Shown here in pieces: positions 33,637 to 42,751 of a stretch of 64,000 nt of DNA. The notes under the pieces are model-generated. The model was not told the DNA's origin. It searched no databases and worked only from the letters and a program-made list of their open reading frames with translations. The DNA lies in assembly GCA_040506275.1 (NCBI GenBank), contig JBEVXD010000004.1, forward strand, positions 372,001 through 436,000, read 5' to 3'. The position numbers and the translations under genes are program-made. The first letter of the stretch is position 1. Every line of letters begins with the position of its first letter. Source of the DNA: Thiodiazotropha sp040506275 (GTDB lineage: Bacteria > Pseudomonadota > Gammaproteobacteria > Chromatiales > Chromatiaceae).

Positions 33637-35382
33637 TTACTGCTTAGACATCAACCAGACTGTCTGGTAGGGACGAAATCTCAAACCACGCTCATCCAAA
33701 TCGGGAACCACCTGATGCAACGCATCAAACCAGCGCACCTCATCACCAAGGAATGAGACATCAACAGACATCAGATCACCTGTGGTGTTGTGGATAGCGT
33801 AGACACGTTGCTCCCCATCGAGGCTGACTCGCTCCAAGCCAAATATTCCGTCAGGCATATCGAGCACTCGCTGTGGTGCATCAGGATGAAAAGCTTTGAT
33901 ACCACCGCGAATACGCAGACGACGAATATATTCAGGAAAGACCTGTCCTGCGTCAGTGAGAGGCAGATCTATCAGCCTCTCAAGCTCAGAACCATCCCAT
34001 TTTCGACGATTGATCGCCCGGGTCATTCCAGTCCGTTCTACGCCTAACGGGTCATTGGGCGTCGCACCCAACGCGTTGATATAGACTGCTGGGATACCCC
34101 GAAAGGAGAGTGGCAGGGTCTGGGATAACATAAAACGTGCAATATGCCAGGGATCGACATCATCATCTTCAGCCGCAAAAGCATCGAAATAACTGACATT
34201 GAGTTCATAGGGTCTGTCCCGACCTTCAGTGGTGGCCCGCATAGAGACATAACCACCACGTCGACGCATCATATCGAGCAGGTGATCCAGCTCATCATCC
34301 GGTACCAAACCCTCCAGGGGACGCAAACCCACCCCATCGTGAGAGGCAGTAAAATTGAGATAGGTACAACCATCTGGCAGCTTTTCCTGTTCCAATGAGC
34401 GGGCCCAGGGCACCAGATACTCAGTGGTCTGACACATGATGGCATGCAGAATCAGTGGCGGCAGGCTGAACTGATAGACCATGTTGGCCTCATCCCCGCC
34501 ATCAAAATAACTGATATTCTCCTGATGAGGTACATTGGTTTCGGTCAATAGAATGGCACCAGGCTCAAGCAGGTCAATCAAGGTTCTGAACAGCTTGATC
34601 ACCTCATGGGTTTGAGGCAAGTGGATGCAGGATGTACCGATCTCTTTCCAAAGAAATGCCACGGCATCAAGACGAATAGCACGAGCACCTCGACGGATGT
34701 ACTCCAGCAATATATCTATGAACTCAAGCAGAACATCAGGATTGGCATAGTTAAGATCAATCTGGTCATTGCTGAAGGTGGCCCAAACGTCAATCATCCC
34801 GCGAGGCGTACGGACATGGCTCAACAGGGGCGTACTGCGCGGTCGCACTACCATCGAGAGATTCTCTTCCGGTGCCACCTGCATGACATAGTCTCGACCA
34901 GGCTCTTCGTCATGTACAAAATTCACAAACCAGAGATGCTCCCGGGACATATGGTTCAGCACCAGATCAAACAGCAGGGTAAATTCCTCTCCAAGCTGTT
35001 CAATGTCTTCCCACTCCCCCAACACAGGATTAACTGTACGAAAATCTGAGACAGAGAAACCATCATCAGAGCTGAAGGGAAAGAAGGGCAGAATATGCAC
35101 CATGCTGAAGACACCATTAAGACGTCGATCCAGGAAGTGCTTTAATGCAGCCAGGGGTATCATTCCAGGGTACTGGACACTATCACCGTAGGTGATCAGC
35201 ACGCTGTCTTTTTCGTCCCAGCGAGGAATCTCCAGACGCTTTCCCTGACGAGCCTCGATGTGGCGACTGATCAGTTCAAGTACTTTAGGCACCAGATCTG
35301 CTGCCATCTCTTGCCCATACAGCAGGCTTAAATGGTCCAGTAGTTTGCTATCCAACTCATCAACGCTCATCGCTACTCTCAT
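33637..35382 (-). CDS. GH13_18 glycoside phosphorylase, probably glucosylglycerate phosphorylase
   Basis: 581-residue GH13 enzyme of the sucrose phosphorylase subfamily. Catalytic blocks are LLFDLVLNHMSREH, GARAIRLDAVAFLWKEIGTS with the nucleophile Asp, ILLTETNVPHQENISYF with the acid/base Glu, and LNFTASHDGVGLRPLEGL with the transition-state Asp. Subfamily members split sucrose, glucosylglycerate or 2-O-glucosylglycerol with phosphate. The convergent gpgP-gpgS operon makes glucosylglycerate the most likely substrate, so the locus would both make and reuse this solute. The start at 35382 follows an AGG element. Confidence 0.88.
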   Translation of the reverse strand: MRVAMSVDELDSKLLDHLSLLYGQEMAADLVPKVLELISRHIEARQGKRLEIPRWDEKDSVLITYGDSVQYPGMIPLAALKHFLDRRLNGVFSMVHILPFFPFSSDDGFSVSDFRTVNPVLGEWEDIEQLGEEFTLLFDLVLNHMSREHLWFVNFVHDEEPGRDYVMQVAPEENLSMVVRPRSTPLLSHVRTPRGMIDVWATFSNDQIDLNYANPDVLLEFIDILLEYIRRGARAIRLDAVAFLWKEIGTSCIHLPQTHEVIKLFRTLIDLLEPGAILLTETNVPHQENISYFDGGDEANMVYQFSLPPLILHAIMCQTTEYLVPWARSLEQEKLPDGCTYLNFTASHDGVGLRPLEGLVPDDELDHLLDMMRRRGGYVSMRATTEGRDRPYELNVSYFDAFAAEDDDVDPWHIARFMLSQTLPLSFRGIPAVYINALGATPNDPLGVERTGMTRAINRRKWDGSELERLIDLPLTDAGQVFPEYIRRLRIRGGIKAFHPDAPQRVLDMPDGIFGLERVSLDGEQRVYAIHNTTGDLMSVDVSFLGDEVRWFDALHQVVPDLDERGLRFRPYQTVWLMSKQ

Positions 35383-35478
35383 ACTGCTACCTAATGGATT
35401 TCTCTAGTGAAATCCATTATCGAGCCGCTTTAACTAATAAAAACTGACTATATTCAATATCTCTTAAGTATGAAAGTG

Positions 35479-35492
35479 TTGACTCAGGTCAA
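35479..35492. promoter_or_regulatory. FNR/Anr-type box upstream of the DsrC-like gene
   Basis: TTGACTCAGGTCAA fits the FNR/Anr dyad TTGAY-N4-RTCAA exactly. It lies about 100 bases before the start codon. A TGCTATTGT extended -10 candidate near 35520-35530 would place the box at about -50. Confidence 0.5.
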
Positions 35493-35592
35493 CTTCACTC
35501 CAAAAAACCTTAGATCTCTACTGCTATTGTTATAGAACAAGCATTAAAAAAACAGATTAGATAGAACCTGCATTTCACCAAGGAGATCCACT

Positions 35593-35982
35593 ATGAGGTT
35601 AGAACACTCAGATACCCGCACCCCTCCAGAAAGCCTGAAAGAGTCACGTCCCTTAGAAGTGGAAGGGCGAATGATTGCAGTAGATAAAGATGGCTATTTA
35701 ATTAATCCTGAGGACTGGAGCCCAGTGGTCACAGAAGCCCTCGCCGAAGCTGATGGAGTAGCACTGACAGAAGAGCACTGGTTATTGATCGATTTTCTGC
35801 ATCGCTTCTACGAAGAATATGGTATTGCACCGGAAATGCCCATTCTGGCGAGAAATCTATGCAAAGACAAAGACGATTGCCATTGGACCAAACGCTATAT
35901 CGAAACCCTTTTTCCTGGTGGCGCAAAAATGGCCTGTCGCTATGCCGGACTGAGCAAACCGGTTGGACGTAGTTGCCTTTAA
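35593..35982 (+). CDS. DsrC/TusE-family sulfur carrier, variant C-terminal arm
   Basis: 129-residue DsrC/TusE-family protein. Family blocks are MIAVDKDGYLINPEDWSPVV (about 27-46), LTEEHWLLIDFLHRFYEEYG and FPGGAKMACRYAGLSKPVG. DsrC carries sulfur as a trisulfide between two C-terminal cysteines. Here the penultimate Cys and the upstream Cys are separated by 12 residues (extra RS before the final Cys) instead of the usual ten. The protein also has a longer N-terminus and two added Cys in the NLCKDKDDCHW loop. It is monocistronic and away from any dsr cluster, so a regulatory or alternative sulfur-relay role is possible. Confidence 0.88.
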   Translation: MRLEHSDTRTPPESLKESRPLEVEGRMIAVDKDGYLINPEDWSPVVTEALAEADGVALTEEHWLLIDFLHRFYEEYGIAPEMPILARNLCKDKDDCHWTKRYIETLFPGGAKMACRYAGLSKPVGRSCL

Positions 35983-36149
35983 AACAATCAATTGGGCTAT
36001 GCCCTCGATTGTATTAACCCGTCGAACAAATGTTTGACGAGGTATGCGCAACGTGCCTGTCATTGACTGTGTAACGACCTGTTTATGCATACACTTCGAT
36101 GGGCACGTCACTTTTTGACCATCACCAAAACACCCGAGACCAATCCCGT

Positions 36150-36245
36150 AGGGTGCGGCTCTGCCACACCTACTTATCTATGGCAGAACCCTGAGTAACT
36201 CGTAACCCGTCGTAGGTCGGATAAGCAGAGCGCCATCCGACCTAC
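36150..36245. repeat. single arms of repeat families A and B
   Basis: A degenerate family A arm (GTAGGGTGCGGCTCTGCC) near 36150-36175 and a family B palindrome (GTAGGTCGGATAAGC...CCGACCTAC) at 36212-36245 share the gap between the DsrC-like gene and creA. The rest of the gap (35983-36434) shows no gene. Confidence 0.7.
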
Positions 36246-36434
36246 AATTCTGCTCCCCCCCACCTGAACAACATCGCATCTATTCCAAAACAGATCGTTT
36301 CACACCTCTCTTTCTAATCCTGATCCGGTACTCAAAAAAGCGTATTATATCCACCAACACTGAACCACCTCCTGGTGTGCGAGGTCAATGTTGAAGCTCA
36401 CTACTATTCAGCCGTCACATACAGCATCCCTAAT

Positions 36435-36932
36435 ATGTACAAAAAACTGATTTGTCTGATTACCCTTTTTCTAAGCCTGGGTACGCTACATGCCGAGCAA
36501 CTCGGAGAAGTAAACACCAAGTTTAGAATGCTTGGGCCTAACGATAAGGTTGTTATCGAAGCCTTTGACGACCCGGCTGTTCCCGGTGTCACCTGCTACC
36601 TCAGCCGTGCTAAAACCGGAGGCGTAGGCGGAGCCATTGGTATCGCTGAAGATACTTCTGATGCTTCCATCGCCTGTCGTCAAACCGGCCTGGTCAACCT
36701 TCCCGGTGACATACTCAATCGATCCAGAGATGGCGAAGAGGTGTTCAAGCAGCGCACATCGATCCTATTCAAATCCATGCAGGTGGTTCGCTTCTACGAC
36801 GCCAAACGCAACGCCCTGGTCTACATGACCTACAGCGACAAACTGGTCGATGGATCACCCAAGAACAGCATCACAGCAGTCCCCCTCTACAATCCACTAA
36901 CCACACAGCAACAGAGCCCAGCAACTCAATGA
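36435..36932 (+). CDS. creA: CreA-family periplasmic protein
   Basis: 165-residue CreA family protein with a signal peptide (about 1-20, ending HA). Matching segments are FRMLGPNDKVVIEAFDDPAVPGVTCYLSRAKTGG, ASIACRQTG and FKSMQVVRFYDAKRNALVYMTYSDKL. Two conserved Cys probably form a disulfide. The function of CreA is unknown. ATG 36435 gives a normal signal peptide; an open extension starts upstream. Its stop overlaps the next gene by four bases. Confidence 0.9.
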   Translation: MYKKLICLITLFLSLGTLHAEQLGEVNTKFRMLGPNDKVVIEAFDDPAVPGVTCYLSRAKTGGVGGAIGIAEDTSDASIACRQTGLVNLPGDILNRSRDGEEVFKQRTSILFKSMQVVRFYDAKRNALVYMTYSDKLVDGSPKNSITAVPLYNPLTTQQQSPATQ

Positions 36933-37504
36933 CCCAACGGCTGCACACCGGACGCCTCGTTCTAACGCCAAAGGATCCTTATCTACTCCCTGAAGACCCA
37001 GAGGCCATCTTTACCAAGTTGCAAGAGATCGGCTTGATAGATGCACCTCTTCAGATTGGACAGGCATATCTGCCAGGCGAAGCATTCATGCAGCTGATCA
37101 CCTTCATGGGGTGCTCACCAGCTATCCGGCTAGCTCCAGACGAAACTGATCAGCCTTTCTGCCATCTTTTACTGGAGGGTCCGCACTCACGACCAAAGCT
37201 AATTACGGGAAAAAACACCCTACCCCCACGCTGCGCAAGTTGCCGCAAGCGACTTAATGATTGGCAGAACACATTTAAAATCCGGGAAGATAAGGAGGAT
37301 GGCTGGGAGTCCCAGTGCCCCCACTGCGGGCATTCCCAGGATCCGGCTACTTATGACTTCAAACAGAGTGCCGGCTGTGGGCGATTCTTACTATTTGTGG
37401 AGAATATTTTCCCCCAGGAGGCGATCCCGGCTCAAAGTCTGCTCGAAAACTTGAAGCGTTCCGCTATGGGGGAGCCCTGGCACTATTTTTACCAACAGGA
37501 ATGA
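36929..37504 (+). CDS. hypothetical zinc-ribbon protein
   Basis: 191-residue soluble protein with one likely zinc ribbon: CASCRKRL (about 102-109) and CPHCGHSQ (about 129-136). A later Gly-Cys-Gly (SAGCGRFL) lies near 149. I do not recognise the family. The ATG overlaps the creA stop (ATGA), so the two are coupled, although CreA is exported and this protein is not. The C-terminal GEPWHYFYQQE is aromatic. Confidence 0.75.
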   Translation: MTQRLHTGRLVLTPKDPYLLPEDPEAIFTKLQEIGLIDAPLQIGQAYLPGEAFMQLITFMGCSPAIRLAPDETDQPFCHLLLEGPHSRPKLITGKNTLPPRCASCRKRLNDWQNTFKIREDKEDGWESQCPHCGHSQDPATYDFKQSAGCGRFLLFVENIFPQEAIPAQSLLENLKRSAMGEPWHYFYQQE

Positions 37505-37564
37505 GTGAACCTGATCTAAGAAACTCTAATCAAAGAGCGTTGCGCGCCATCTTTCAACTTAACA

Positions 37565-39121
37565 TCAAACCAGTTCGCAACGATTCTTACCGTTGCGTTT
37601 CGCTTTGTAAAGCGCCTTATCCGCCCTGGAAAACACCTTCTCCAGGCTATCCCCATCGTGAAAACTGGTAAGACCGCAAGAGATTGTGACCCGCACAGGC
37701 TTGCCCTGGGAGTGAAAACCATTGCTCTCCACTGAATGGCGCATCTCTTCAGCCACACTCTGCGCTTCTTCACCTTCAGCACCACAGAGCAGACAGACAA
37801 ACTCCTCACCACCGAACCGGGCAATGAAATCAGTCTCTCGCAACCGGGCCTGGAGACTCTGGGCAATGATCCTTAGCGCTTTGTCCCCCGCTTGGTGACC
37901 ATAACGGTCATTGATCAGTTTAAAATCATCCACATCCCAGACCAGCATCGACAACGGACTGTTAAATCGCTTCCAACGGGCCAGCTCCTGCTCAACCCTC
38001 TCTTCGTATGCCAATCGATTAGGTAGTCCGGTCACCGTATCCAGCATCGCCATATGGTGAGCTTCTACCATACGTGAACGCAGATCGGAGGACTCTTTCT
38101 CAAGATGCGCCAAACGCTCACGCAGTGCATGCTCCCCCTGCTCTGCCTGTTGATGCCACTCCTGCTCCTCTTGGAGATAGGTGTCGATACTGTTCTGTAT
38201 CGATAAGATCCGCTGACTGACCGCCTCTTTCAATTGATGAAGATCGGTAGCATCAGCAACATGTGAGCCGAGATCACCAACCTGCCCATGAACATTGGCA
38301 CTCAAATCACGCCCATGTTGAACCATTTTATCACGACCCTCATGGGCCGTTTGCAGATGTAAGCCAAGATCCTGTAAACGCTGTGTAAGCTCTTCAAGAA
38401 AATCTTCAGCCTCCTGTATCTCAGACTGAATCTCCCCAAATGATCTGGCCGATAGGGACAACAGATCATCCAGAACACCAACCCAGGCGTCTGCCTCGGC
38501 ATTCTTGATAAGTCGCAGCTTCAAACTGCTGATCGTCTCGCCCCAATGCCCAGGCCAGGAGGCCTGTTCAAGTAAATTCAGAAGGATATCGTTAGGTTGA
38601 GGCCCTGATTGATCGGAGGGATCGGCCCGCCCCAGTATACGACCGAATAATCCACCACCCTTCTTCTCAGTGGCGGTGGCGGCATCACTACCCTGGCCCA
38701 GTAATTGGGTCAGACGAACGAAGGCTTTTTCATCCATCGTTGCCGGGTCATCCAGCAGCTTCCTTAACAGATCACCGGCTTCAATGGACTCTTTCTTGGA
38801 AAGTCTCAACTGAGCAATCAGCTTCAGGTGGGTACCATCATCACCATCTTTGGTAACACTGTCGTTCTCCTCTGCAAAATGGAGCAGACCATCAGTAATC
38901 TCATTTAGCTTATCGCTGAGTTTGATAGTTGATCCGCCTCGGACTGTGTTACGTACAGCCTTCAGATGCGGTTCAAGCCGTTTGTCCAGACCGCTGGCGG
39001 CAATGGTCAAGCGAATAATGGTTCGAGTGAGCAGCTCTTCTAGTGCCTTATTTGCCTCTTCCTCACCTTCATATTGGCCTAACAGCTCTTCATAGCGTTT
39101 TTTCCAATCGACATCGTTCAT
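37565..39121 (-). CDS. diguanylate cyclase (GGDEF) with long helical N-terminus
   Basis: 518-residue cytoplasmic protein. About 330 N-terminal residues are helical, with coiled-coil character near 230-345. The GGDEF domain covers about 350-518. The active motif is GGEEF at about 433, and an RxxD product-inhibition site (RETD) lies just upstream, so it should make c-di-GMP and be feedback-inhibited. The N-terminal region resembles a family found in other proteobacterial cyclases but contains no domain I can name. Convergent with the creA pair. Confidence 0.9.
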   Translation of the reverse strand: MNDVDWKKRYEELLGQYEGEEEANKALEELLTRTIIRLTIAASGLDKRLEPHLKAVRNTVRGGSTIKLSDKLNEITDGLLHFAEENDSVTKDGDDGTHLKLIAQLRLSKKESIEAGDLLRKLLDDPATMDEKAFVRLTQLLGQGSDAATATEKKGGGLFGRILGRADPSDQSGPQPNDILLNLLEQASWPGHWGETISSLKLRLIKNAEADAWVGVLDDLLSLSARSFGEIQSEIQEAEDFLEELTQRLQDLGLHLQTAHEGRDKMVQHGRDLSANVHGQVGDLGSHVADATDLHQLKEAVSQRILSIQNSIDTYLQEEQEWHQQAEQGEHALRERLAHLEKESSDLRSRMVEAHHMAMLDTVTGLPNRLAYEERVEQELARWKRFNSPLSMLVWDVDDFKLINDRYGHQAGDKALRIIAQSLQARLRETDFIARFGGEEFVCLLCGAEGEEAQSVAEEMRHSVESNGFHSQGKPVRVTISCGLTSFHDGDSLEKVFSRADKALYKAKRNGKNRCELV

Positions 39122-39172
39122 AGGCTTTCAGGTATAGCTAATAGATTAATAGCGCAGTATCACTGAACCAGA

Positions 39173-39976
39173 TCAAGCTGCAGCAGGTAAAACAACATTC
39201 TCAGGCAACTCAATCTCAAGACTGATTGGCAAGTGATCCGAATGTGCATAATTGAGCACCTCAGATTTTGACACCCTGAGACTTGGCGAGGCGAGGATAT
39301 GATCCAGTTTACGATTCGGCCGCCAACTGGGAAAAGTCATCATATCGCATGCACTGCCTTGTAAATTGGTGTGTTCCATCAAGTACTGAAACTCCTTCGA
39401 ACTGCATCCGCAGTTGAAATCCCCCATCAGTACAAGATGGGAATAGTGGGAGACCAGCTCACTGACGTATGAGAACTGACGCAGTCTGGCGCGTCGACCT
39501 AGAGCAAGATGCATCATACAGATGCCCAGGGGCTTTTCGTTGGTGTGATACTCCATCAACACAGCACCCCGACCAGGTAGACCCGGCAGCCGATGCTCAG
39601 TGATCATCCTTGGCTCTACACGGCTCAACACGCCATTGCTGTGTTGCGCAAATTTACCCAGCTTGCGATTGACCTGTCGATACCAGTAGGGAAAACCGGC
39701 CTGCTCTGCCAGGTAGGCAGTCTGATCTATAAAGCCGCTACGGAAGCTTCCAGAATCAACCTCCTGCAACCCAACCACATCAAAATCCTTGAGCAGATGG
39801 GCAATACGATTCAGATTATTTCGCTTGCCTTTATGGGGGAGAACCTGTTTCCAGCCACTGGTGACATATTCACTGTAGCGACGGGTATCGGCACCCGCTT
39901 GTATATTGTAGCTGAGCAAGCGCAAACGATTGGTATCATCCAGAGCCGTGTGATTTTCTAAGATTTGCTTATTCAT
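39173..39976 (-). CDS. endonuclease/exonuclease/phosphatase (EEP) family hydrolase
   Basis: 267-residue EEP-fold protein, a metal-dependent phosphodiesterase or nuclease. Family motifs are LLSYNIQAG (about 20-28), VVGLQEVDSGSFRSG with the metal Glu, LVLMGDFNCGCSSKEF and the final SDHLPISLEIEL. No signal peptide, so cytoplasmic. The substrate (DNA, phospholipid or nucleotide) cannot be told. It lies 51 bases before the diguanylate cyclase on the same strand and may be cotranscribed. Confidence 0.88.
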   Translation of the reverse strand: MNKQILENHTALDDTNRLRLLSYNIQAGADTRRYSEYVTSGWKQVLPHKGKRNNLNRIAHLLKDFDVVGLQEVDSGSFRSGFIDQTAYLAEQAGFPYWYRQVNRKLGKFAQHSNGVLSRVEPRMITEHRLPGLPGRGAVLMEYHTNEKPLGICMMHLALGRRARLRQFSYVSELVSHYSHLVLMGDFNCGCSSKEFQYLMEHTNLQGSACDMMTFPSWRPNRKLDHILASPSLRVSKSEVLNYAHSDHLPISLEIELPENVVLPAAA

Positions 39977-40219
39977 TATTCTGCGACGCTTAATTACTCT
40001 CCGGTATCTATAGATATTGCGGATAAAAGCTAAAAAACTTAAGACTAAACCGTCACTTTAACCTGAATCCTGGGTTCAGATTTAACATACAAAGCAAGGA
40101 TCTTCTGGAACTACGTTCAATCTCAGAATATTAGTGTGTTGTGACCATCTATGCCAGCTCAGTTAGACAGTCCAGCCTATCAACACTGTCAGAGCCATCC
40201 TGAAAGCCACTGACACAAA

Positions 40220-40245
40220 AAAGGCGGTGCCAAAGCACCGCCTTT
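40220..40245 (-). terminator. rho-independent terminator of the cytochrome c4 gene
   Basis: An 11-bp stem AAAGGCGGTGC/GCACCGCCTTT with a 4-base loop; on the minus strand the stem ends in TTTTTT. It lies 24 bases beyond the cytochrome stop. Confidence 0.9.
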
Positions 40246-40269
40246 CGAAAAAAATTGCATAGGGTCAGG

Positions 40270-40887
40270 TTACCGACTCAGCCCCTGAATGTACTGAGCA
40301 ACTTCAGCGATCTCATCATCAGTCATTCTTTCAACAACACCCTGCATCATATTGCTTGTGTCATTGGTACGATTACCACCACGAAAATCCTTCAGTGCCT
40401 TCTCAAGGTAGGCGGCATGTTGACCGGCAATAGCTGGGAAATTAGCTTGAGGATTACCAGCTCCCGATGGGCCGTGACAGGCCATACAGGCTGCCACGCC
40501 GGTGTCAGCATTGCCTGCCCGATAGATACGCTCGCCTGCCTTCGCCTTATCAGCAGCAGCAACACCACCTTTCACAGTCAGACTGGAAAAGTAGGCAGCC
40601 AGATCGGCAATACCCTGATCGGTCAGAGGTAGAGCCATTGGAGTCATCATCGGATCGCTGCGTTTAGGATCTTTTGCCTTGAAATCCCTGAGCTGCTTCT
40701 CGATATATTGGGGGTGCTGGCCAGCAAGCTTTGGCCATACCGGGTTGATAGGACTATTGCCCTCAGCGCCGTGACAGCCGGCGCAGACAGCGGAATTCTT
40801 TTTACCCTCTTCTGCATTTCCGGCGGCCTGAGCCAGGCCAACACTGAATGATAGGGCTAGGGTTGCGGTTACGAGCCATTTATTCAT
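40270..40887 (-). CDS. cytochrome c4 (dihaem)
   Basis: 205-residue periplasmic dihaem cytochrome. Signal peptide about 1-21 (ending AQAA). Haem sites are CAGCH (35-39) and CMACH (134-138), each followed by a Met ligand segment (MTPMALPL and NMMQGVVERM). Cytochrome c4 passes electrons from the bc1 complex to terminal oxidases, commonly cbb3. ATG 40887 has an AGGA element; an in-frame TTG six bases upstream is unlikely. Monocistronic with a strong terminator. Confidence 0.92.
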   Translation of the reverse strand: MNKWLVTATLALSFSVGLAQAAGNAEEGKKNSAVCAGCHGAEGNSPINPVWPKLAGQHPQYIEKQLRDFKAKDPKRSDPMMTPMALPLTDQGIADLAAYFSSLTVKGGVAAADKAKAGERIYRAGNADTGVAACMACHGPSGAGNPQANFPAIAGQHAAYLEKALKDFRGGNRTNDTSNMMQGVVERMTDDEIAEVAQYIQGLSR

Positions 40888-41154
40888 GATCAATCCTGCT
40901 CTGAAATTATGCTGGATAGGTTAAAAACCTGAGTCTATCAGTGCCTAGCCAGACCTCAGTCTGAACGCCGAAAGACCCTAAAAAAGCTGCGGAACTATAC
41001 CAGAATTTTCTAATAAAGGTCAAAATGGATCTTCGTCCAATCTGCCATCTAATGATCCGCCGCACCATTAGTTTTCATCATATATACCATTGAAAACCAT
41101 ATTTGATCCTATGGTATCACTATCTGAACGTTGGGATAATCAGATAGTTCATTT

Positions 41155-41317
41155 ACCTTTCGCAAAGATGCCAACACCCCGTGGGAAAGCTTCTGATCAC
41201 ACCAGACCCCAGTGAACAGATAGCACGGAGTAGGTCGGATAAGCGTAGCGCCATCCGACATTTCTCAGGTGGTTGCCATGAAGGACTGTCGGATGGCGCT
41301 ACGCTTATCCGACCTAC
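41155..41317. repeat. family B REPIN-like element
   Basis: Arms GTAGGTCGGATAAGCGTAGC and its reverse complement bound an 88-bp unit (41230-41317). The flank to its left (about 41155-41229, including AGTGAACAGATA) also matches the copy at 50715-50885, so the repeated unit is about 165 bp. It fills the gap between cytochrome c4 and the next small gene. Confidence 0.85.
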
Positions 41318-41386
41318 AATTCTTACCCATGCGTGTAGTGTTTTATATAAAATTGAGACTCTACAATAGGTTTCAGGACTAACAAT

Positions 41387-41617
41387 ATGCAAAAAGACCC
41401 AGATCAGTCCATTGTGCGTACCAGCTATGCGGTCATCTATACCCCCAGCCAGCGAAGAGACCGCTTCCCCGAGAATTGCGTCACCCTGGTATCCACAGCT
41501 GAAGAGGCACTGGAAAAAGCTGCTGATAAAGAGAATTACCATCCAGCACAGGTGAACGGCCCTTCCCGCTCTTCTGAGGGGTTTCGCCTCTTCTACCTGG
41601 TTAACTGGCTGAGTTGA
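41387..41617 (+). CDS. small hypothetical protein
   Basis: 76-residue soluble protein (MQKDPDQSIVRTSYAVIY..., ending FRLFYLVNWLS). I do not recognise it. The reading frame is clean and lacks low-complexity sequence, but the ribosome site is weak. Its last 25 bases overlap the 3' end of the convergent HIT-like gene. It may be real, but could also be a chance frame. Confidence 0.5.
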   Translation: MQKDPDQSIVRTSYAVIYTPSQRRDRFPENCVTLVSTAEEALEKAADKENYHPAQVNGPSRSSEGFRLFYLVNWLS

Positions 41618-42639
41618 AGTTTTTTCAGCTCACTGGTGATGGCATAGCCTTCCAGTGTGTCGAAATCTGAACGACTGAAGGTTGTGAATCCACCGGCGAG
41701 TTCATACCAGGCAAATCCCCTGGTCCATGGCTCGTGACCATAGCTCCCCTGGCGTTTTCGCGGTATGCAGTAGAGCTTGCCCGGACGATAGATCAAATTA
41801 TAGCTTGTCTCACTTTCGTGCAGTGCTTCGATACGCTGCCAAGCCTGATCTACTGACTGGTAGAGTTCACAATTCAACGGATAGTCACGATCTCCTCCAT
41901 TGTGACGCCAGTGATCCTGCATCAATGGCAGGGGTTCGGGTTTTACATAGAGCTGAAAATGCAGGTGGTTGACCGAGGCATAAGCACCAAAGCTGTTATA
42001 GGCAATCCCAATATCCTCTATCGAACCGGCCATCTGTTCAGCGAGGGCCCAGACATACCTGTGGTACTTAGGTGTCAGCAATTGGGGTAATCGACGGGTC
42101 CTGTCTGGTACCAGCAAACAGTGCATTGGAACAAAGGGGAATTTGTTATAGAGGAATTCAACCTCCACCCCATGAAGCTCACCTGCCCAAAATGCCTCTC
42201 TCCTAAGAAAGGGCTTATTGAAATGGAAACCATCCGCATCGAAGGGGCGACTGATCCCGGTGACAGCTTCAGTAGTCATCCGGGATGGTCGAAATGCACG
42301 CAGATGATTGAACTGAAGTTCCCAGTCATCTTCTTGACGAAACGCCGCCGTCTGCACGCCATCAAAACCGATCGCCATCAGCTTTAGAAAGACCAGACTG
42401 TCGTCCCCCGCGCCAACCAGCTCACGCCCTTCACTGAGCGTTAAACGGCAATACTCTGCATGTTGATCAAACCGGTGACGCAACTGGGTTCGTAAAATCC
42501 GCTCAACTTCCTCATCAAAACTGGCGTTGGCGTGAACCAGAATATAGCTGCCCAGACCCGGTTGCAGCAGCAGACGCTCCAGACCAGTGGCGAATGCTTT
42601 TTGCATGCCTGCAAATGAATCAAAGGGTAATTGGCCCAT
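41593..42639 (-). CDS. HIT-superfamily (GalT/VTC2-like) nucleotidyltransferase or hydrolase
   Basis: 348-residue protein with a HIT-type active site NHLHFQLYV (about 223-231, His-x-His-x-Gln), the arrangement found in the galactose-1-phosphate uridylyltransferase/GDP-L-galactose phosphorylase branch. Other conserved-looking blocks are YNKFPFVPMHCLLVPDRTRRLPQLL and LIYRPGKLYCIPRKRQG. Reaction and substrate are unknown. No partner sugar gene is adjacent. Monocistronic, convergent with the small gene at its 3' end. Confidence 0.75.
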   Translation of the reverse strand: MGQLPFDSFAGMQKAFATGLERLLLQPGLGSYILVHANASFDEEVERILRTQLRHRFDQHAEYCRLTLSEGRELVGAGDDSLVFLKLMAIGFDGVQTAAFRQEDDWELQFNHLRAFRPSRMTTEAVTGISRPFDADGFHFNKPFLRREAFWAGELHGVEVEFLYNKFPFVPMHCLLVPDRTRRLPQLLTPKYHRYVWALAEQMAGSIEDIGIAYNSFGAYASVNHLHFQLYVKPEPLPLMQDHWRHNGGDRDYPLNCELYQSVDQAWQRIEALHESETSYNLIYRPGKLYCIPRKRQGSYGHEPWTRGFAWYELAGGFTTFSRSDFDTLEGYAITSELKKLQLSQLTR

Positions 42640-42751
42640 CGAGACTATGCCTTAAAGCCCTCTTTCGAGGTTCATCAGAGTGGAAACCTCTGATCAAGCC
42701 ATAAATCGACAAGCAGTCAGCCTAGACTTAATTCAGAGGTTCTCTTAGATA

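Noticed and set aside
36435..37504. creA and the zinc-ribbon gene as a toxin-antitoxin or secretion pair
   Set aside because: They are coupled, but sizes, domains and predicted locations do not fit such systems.
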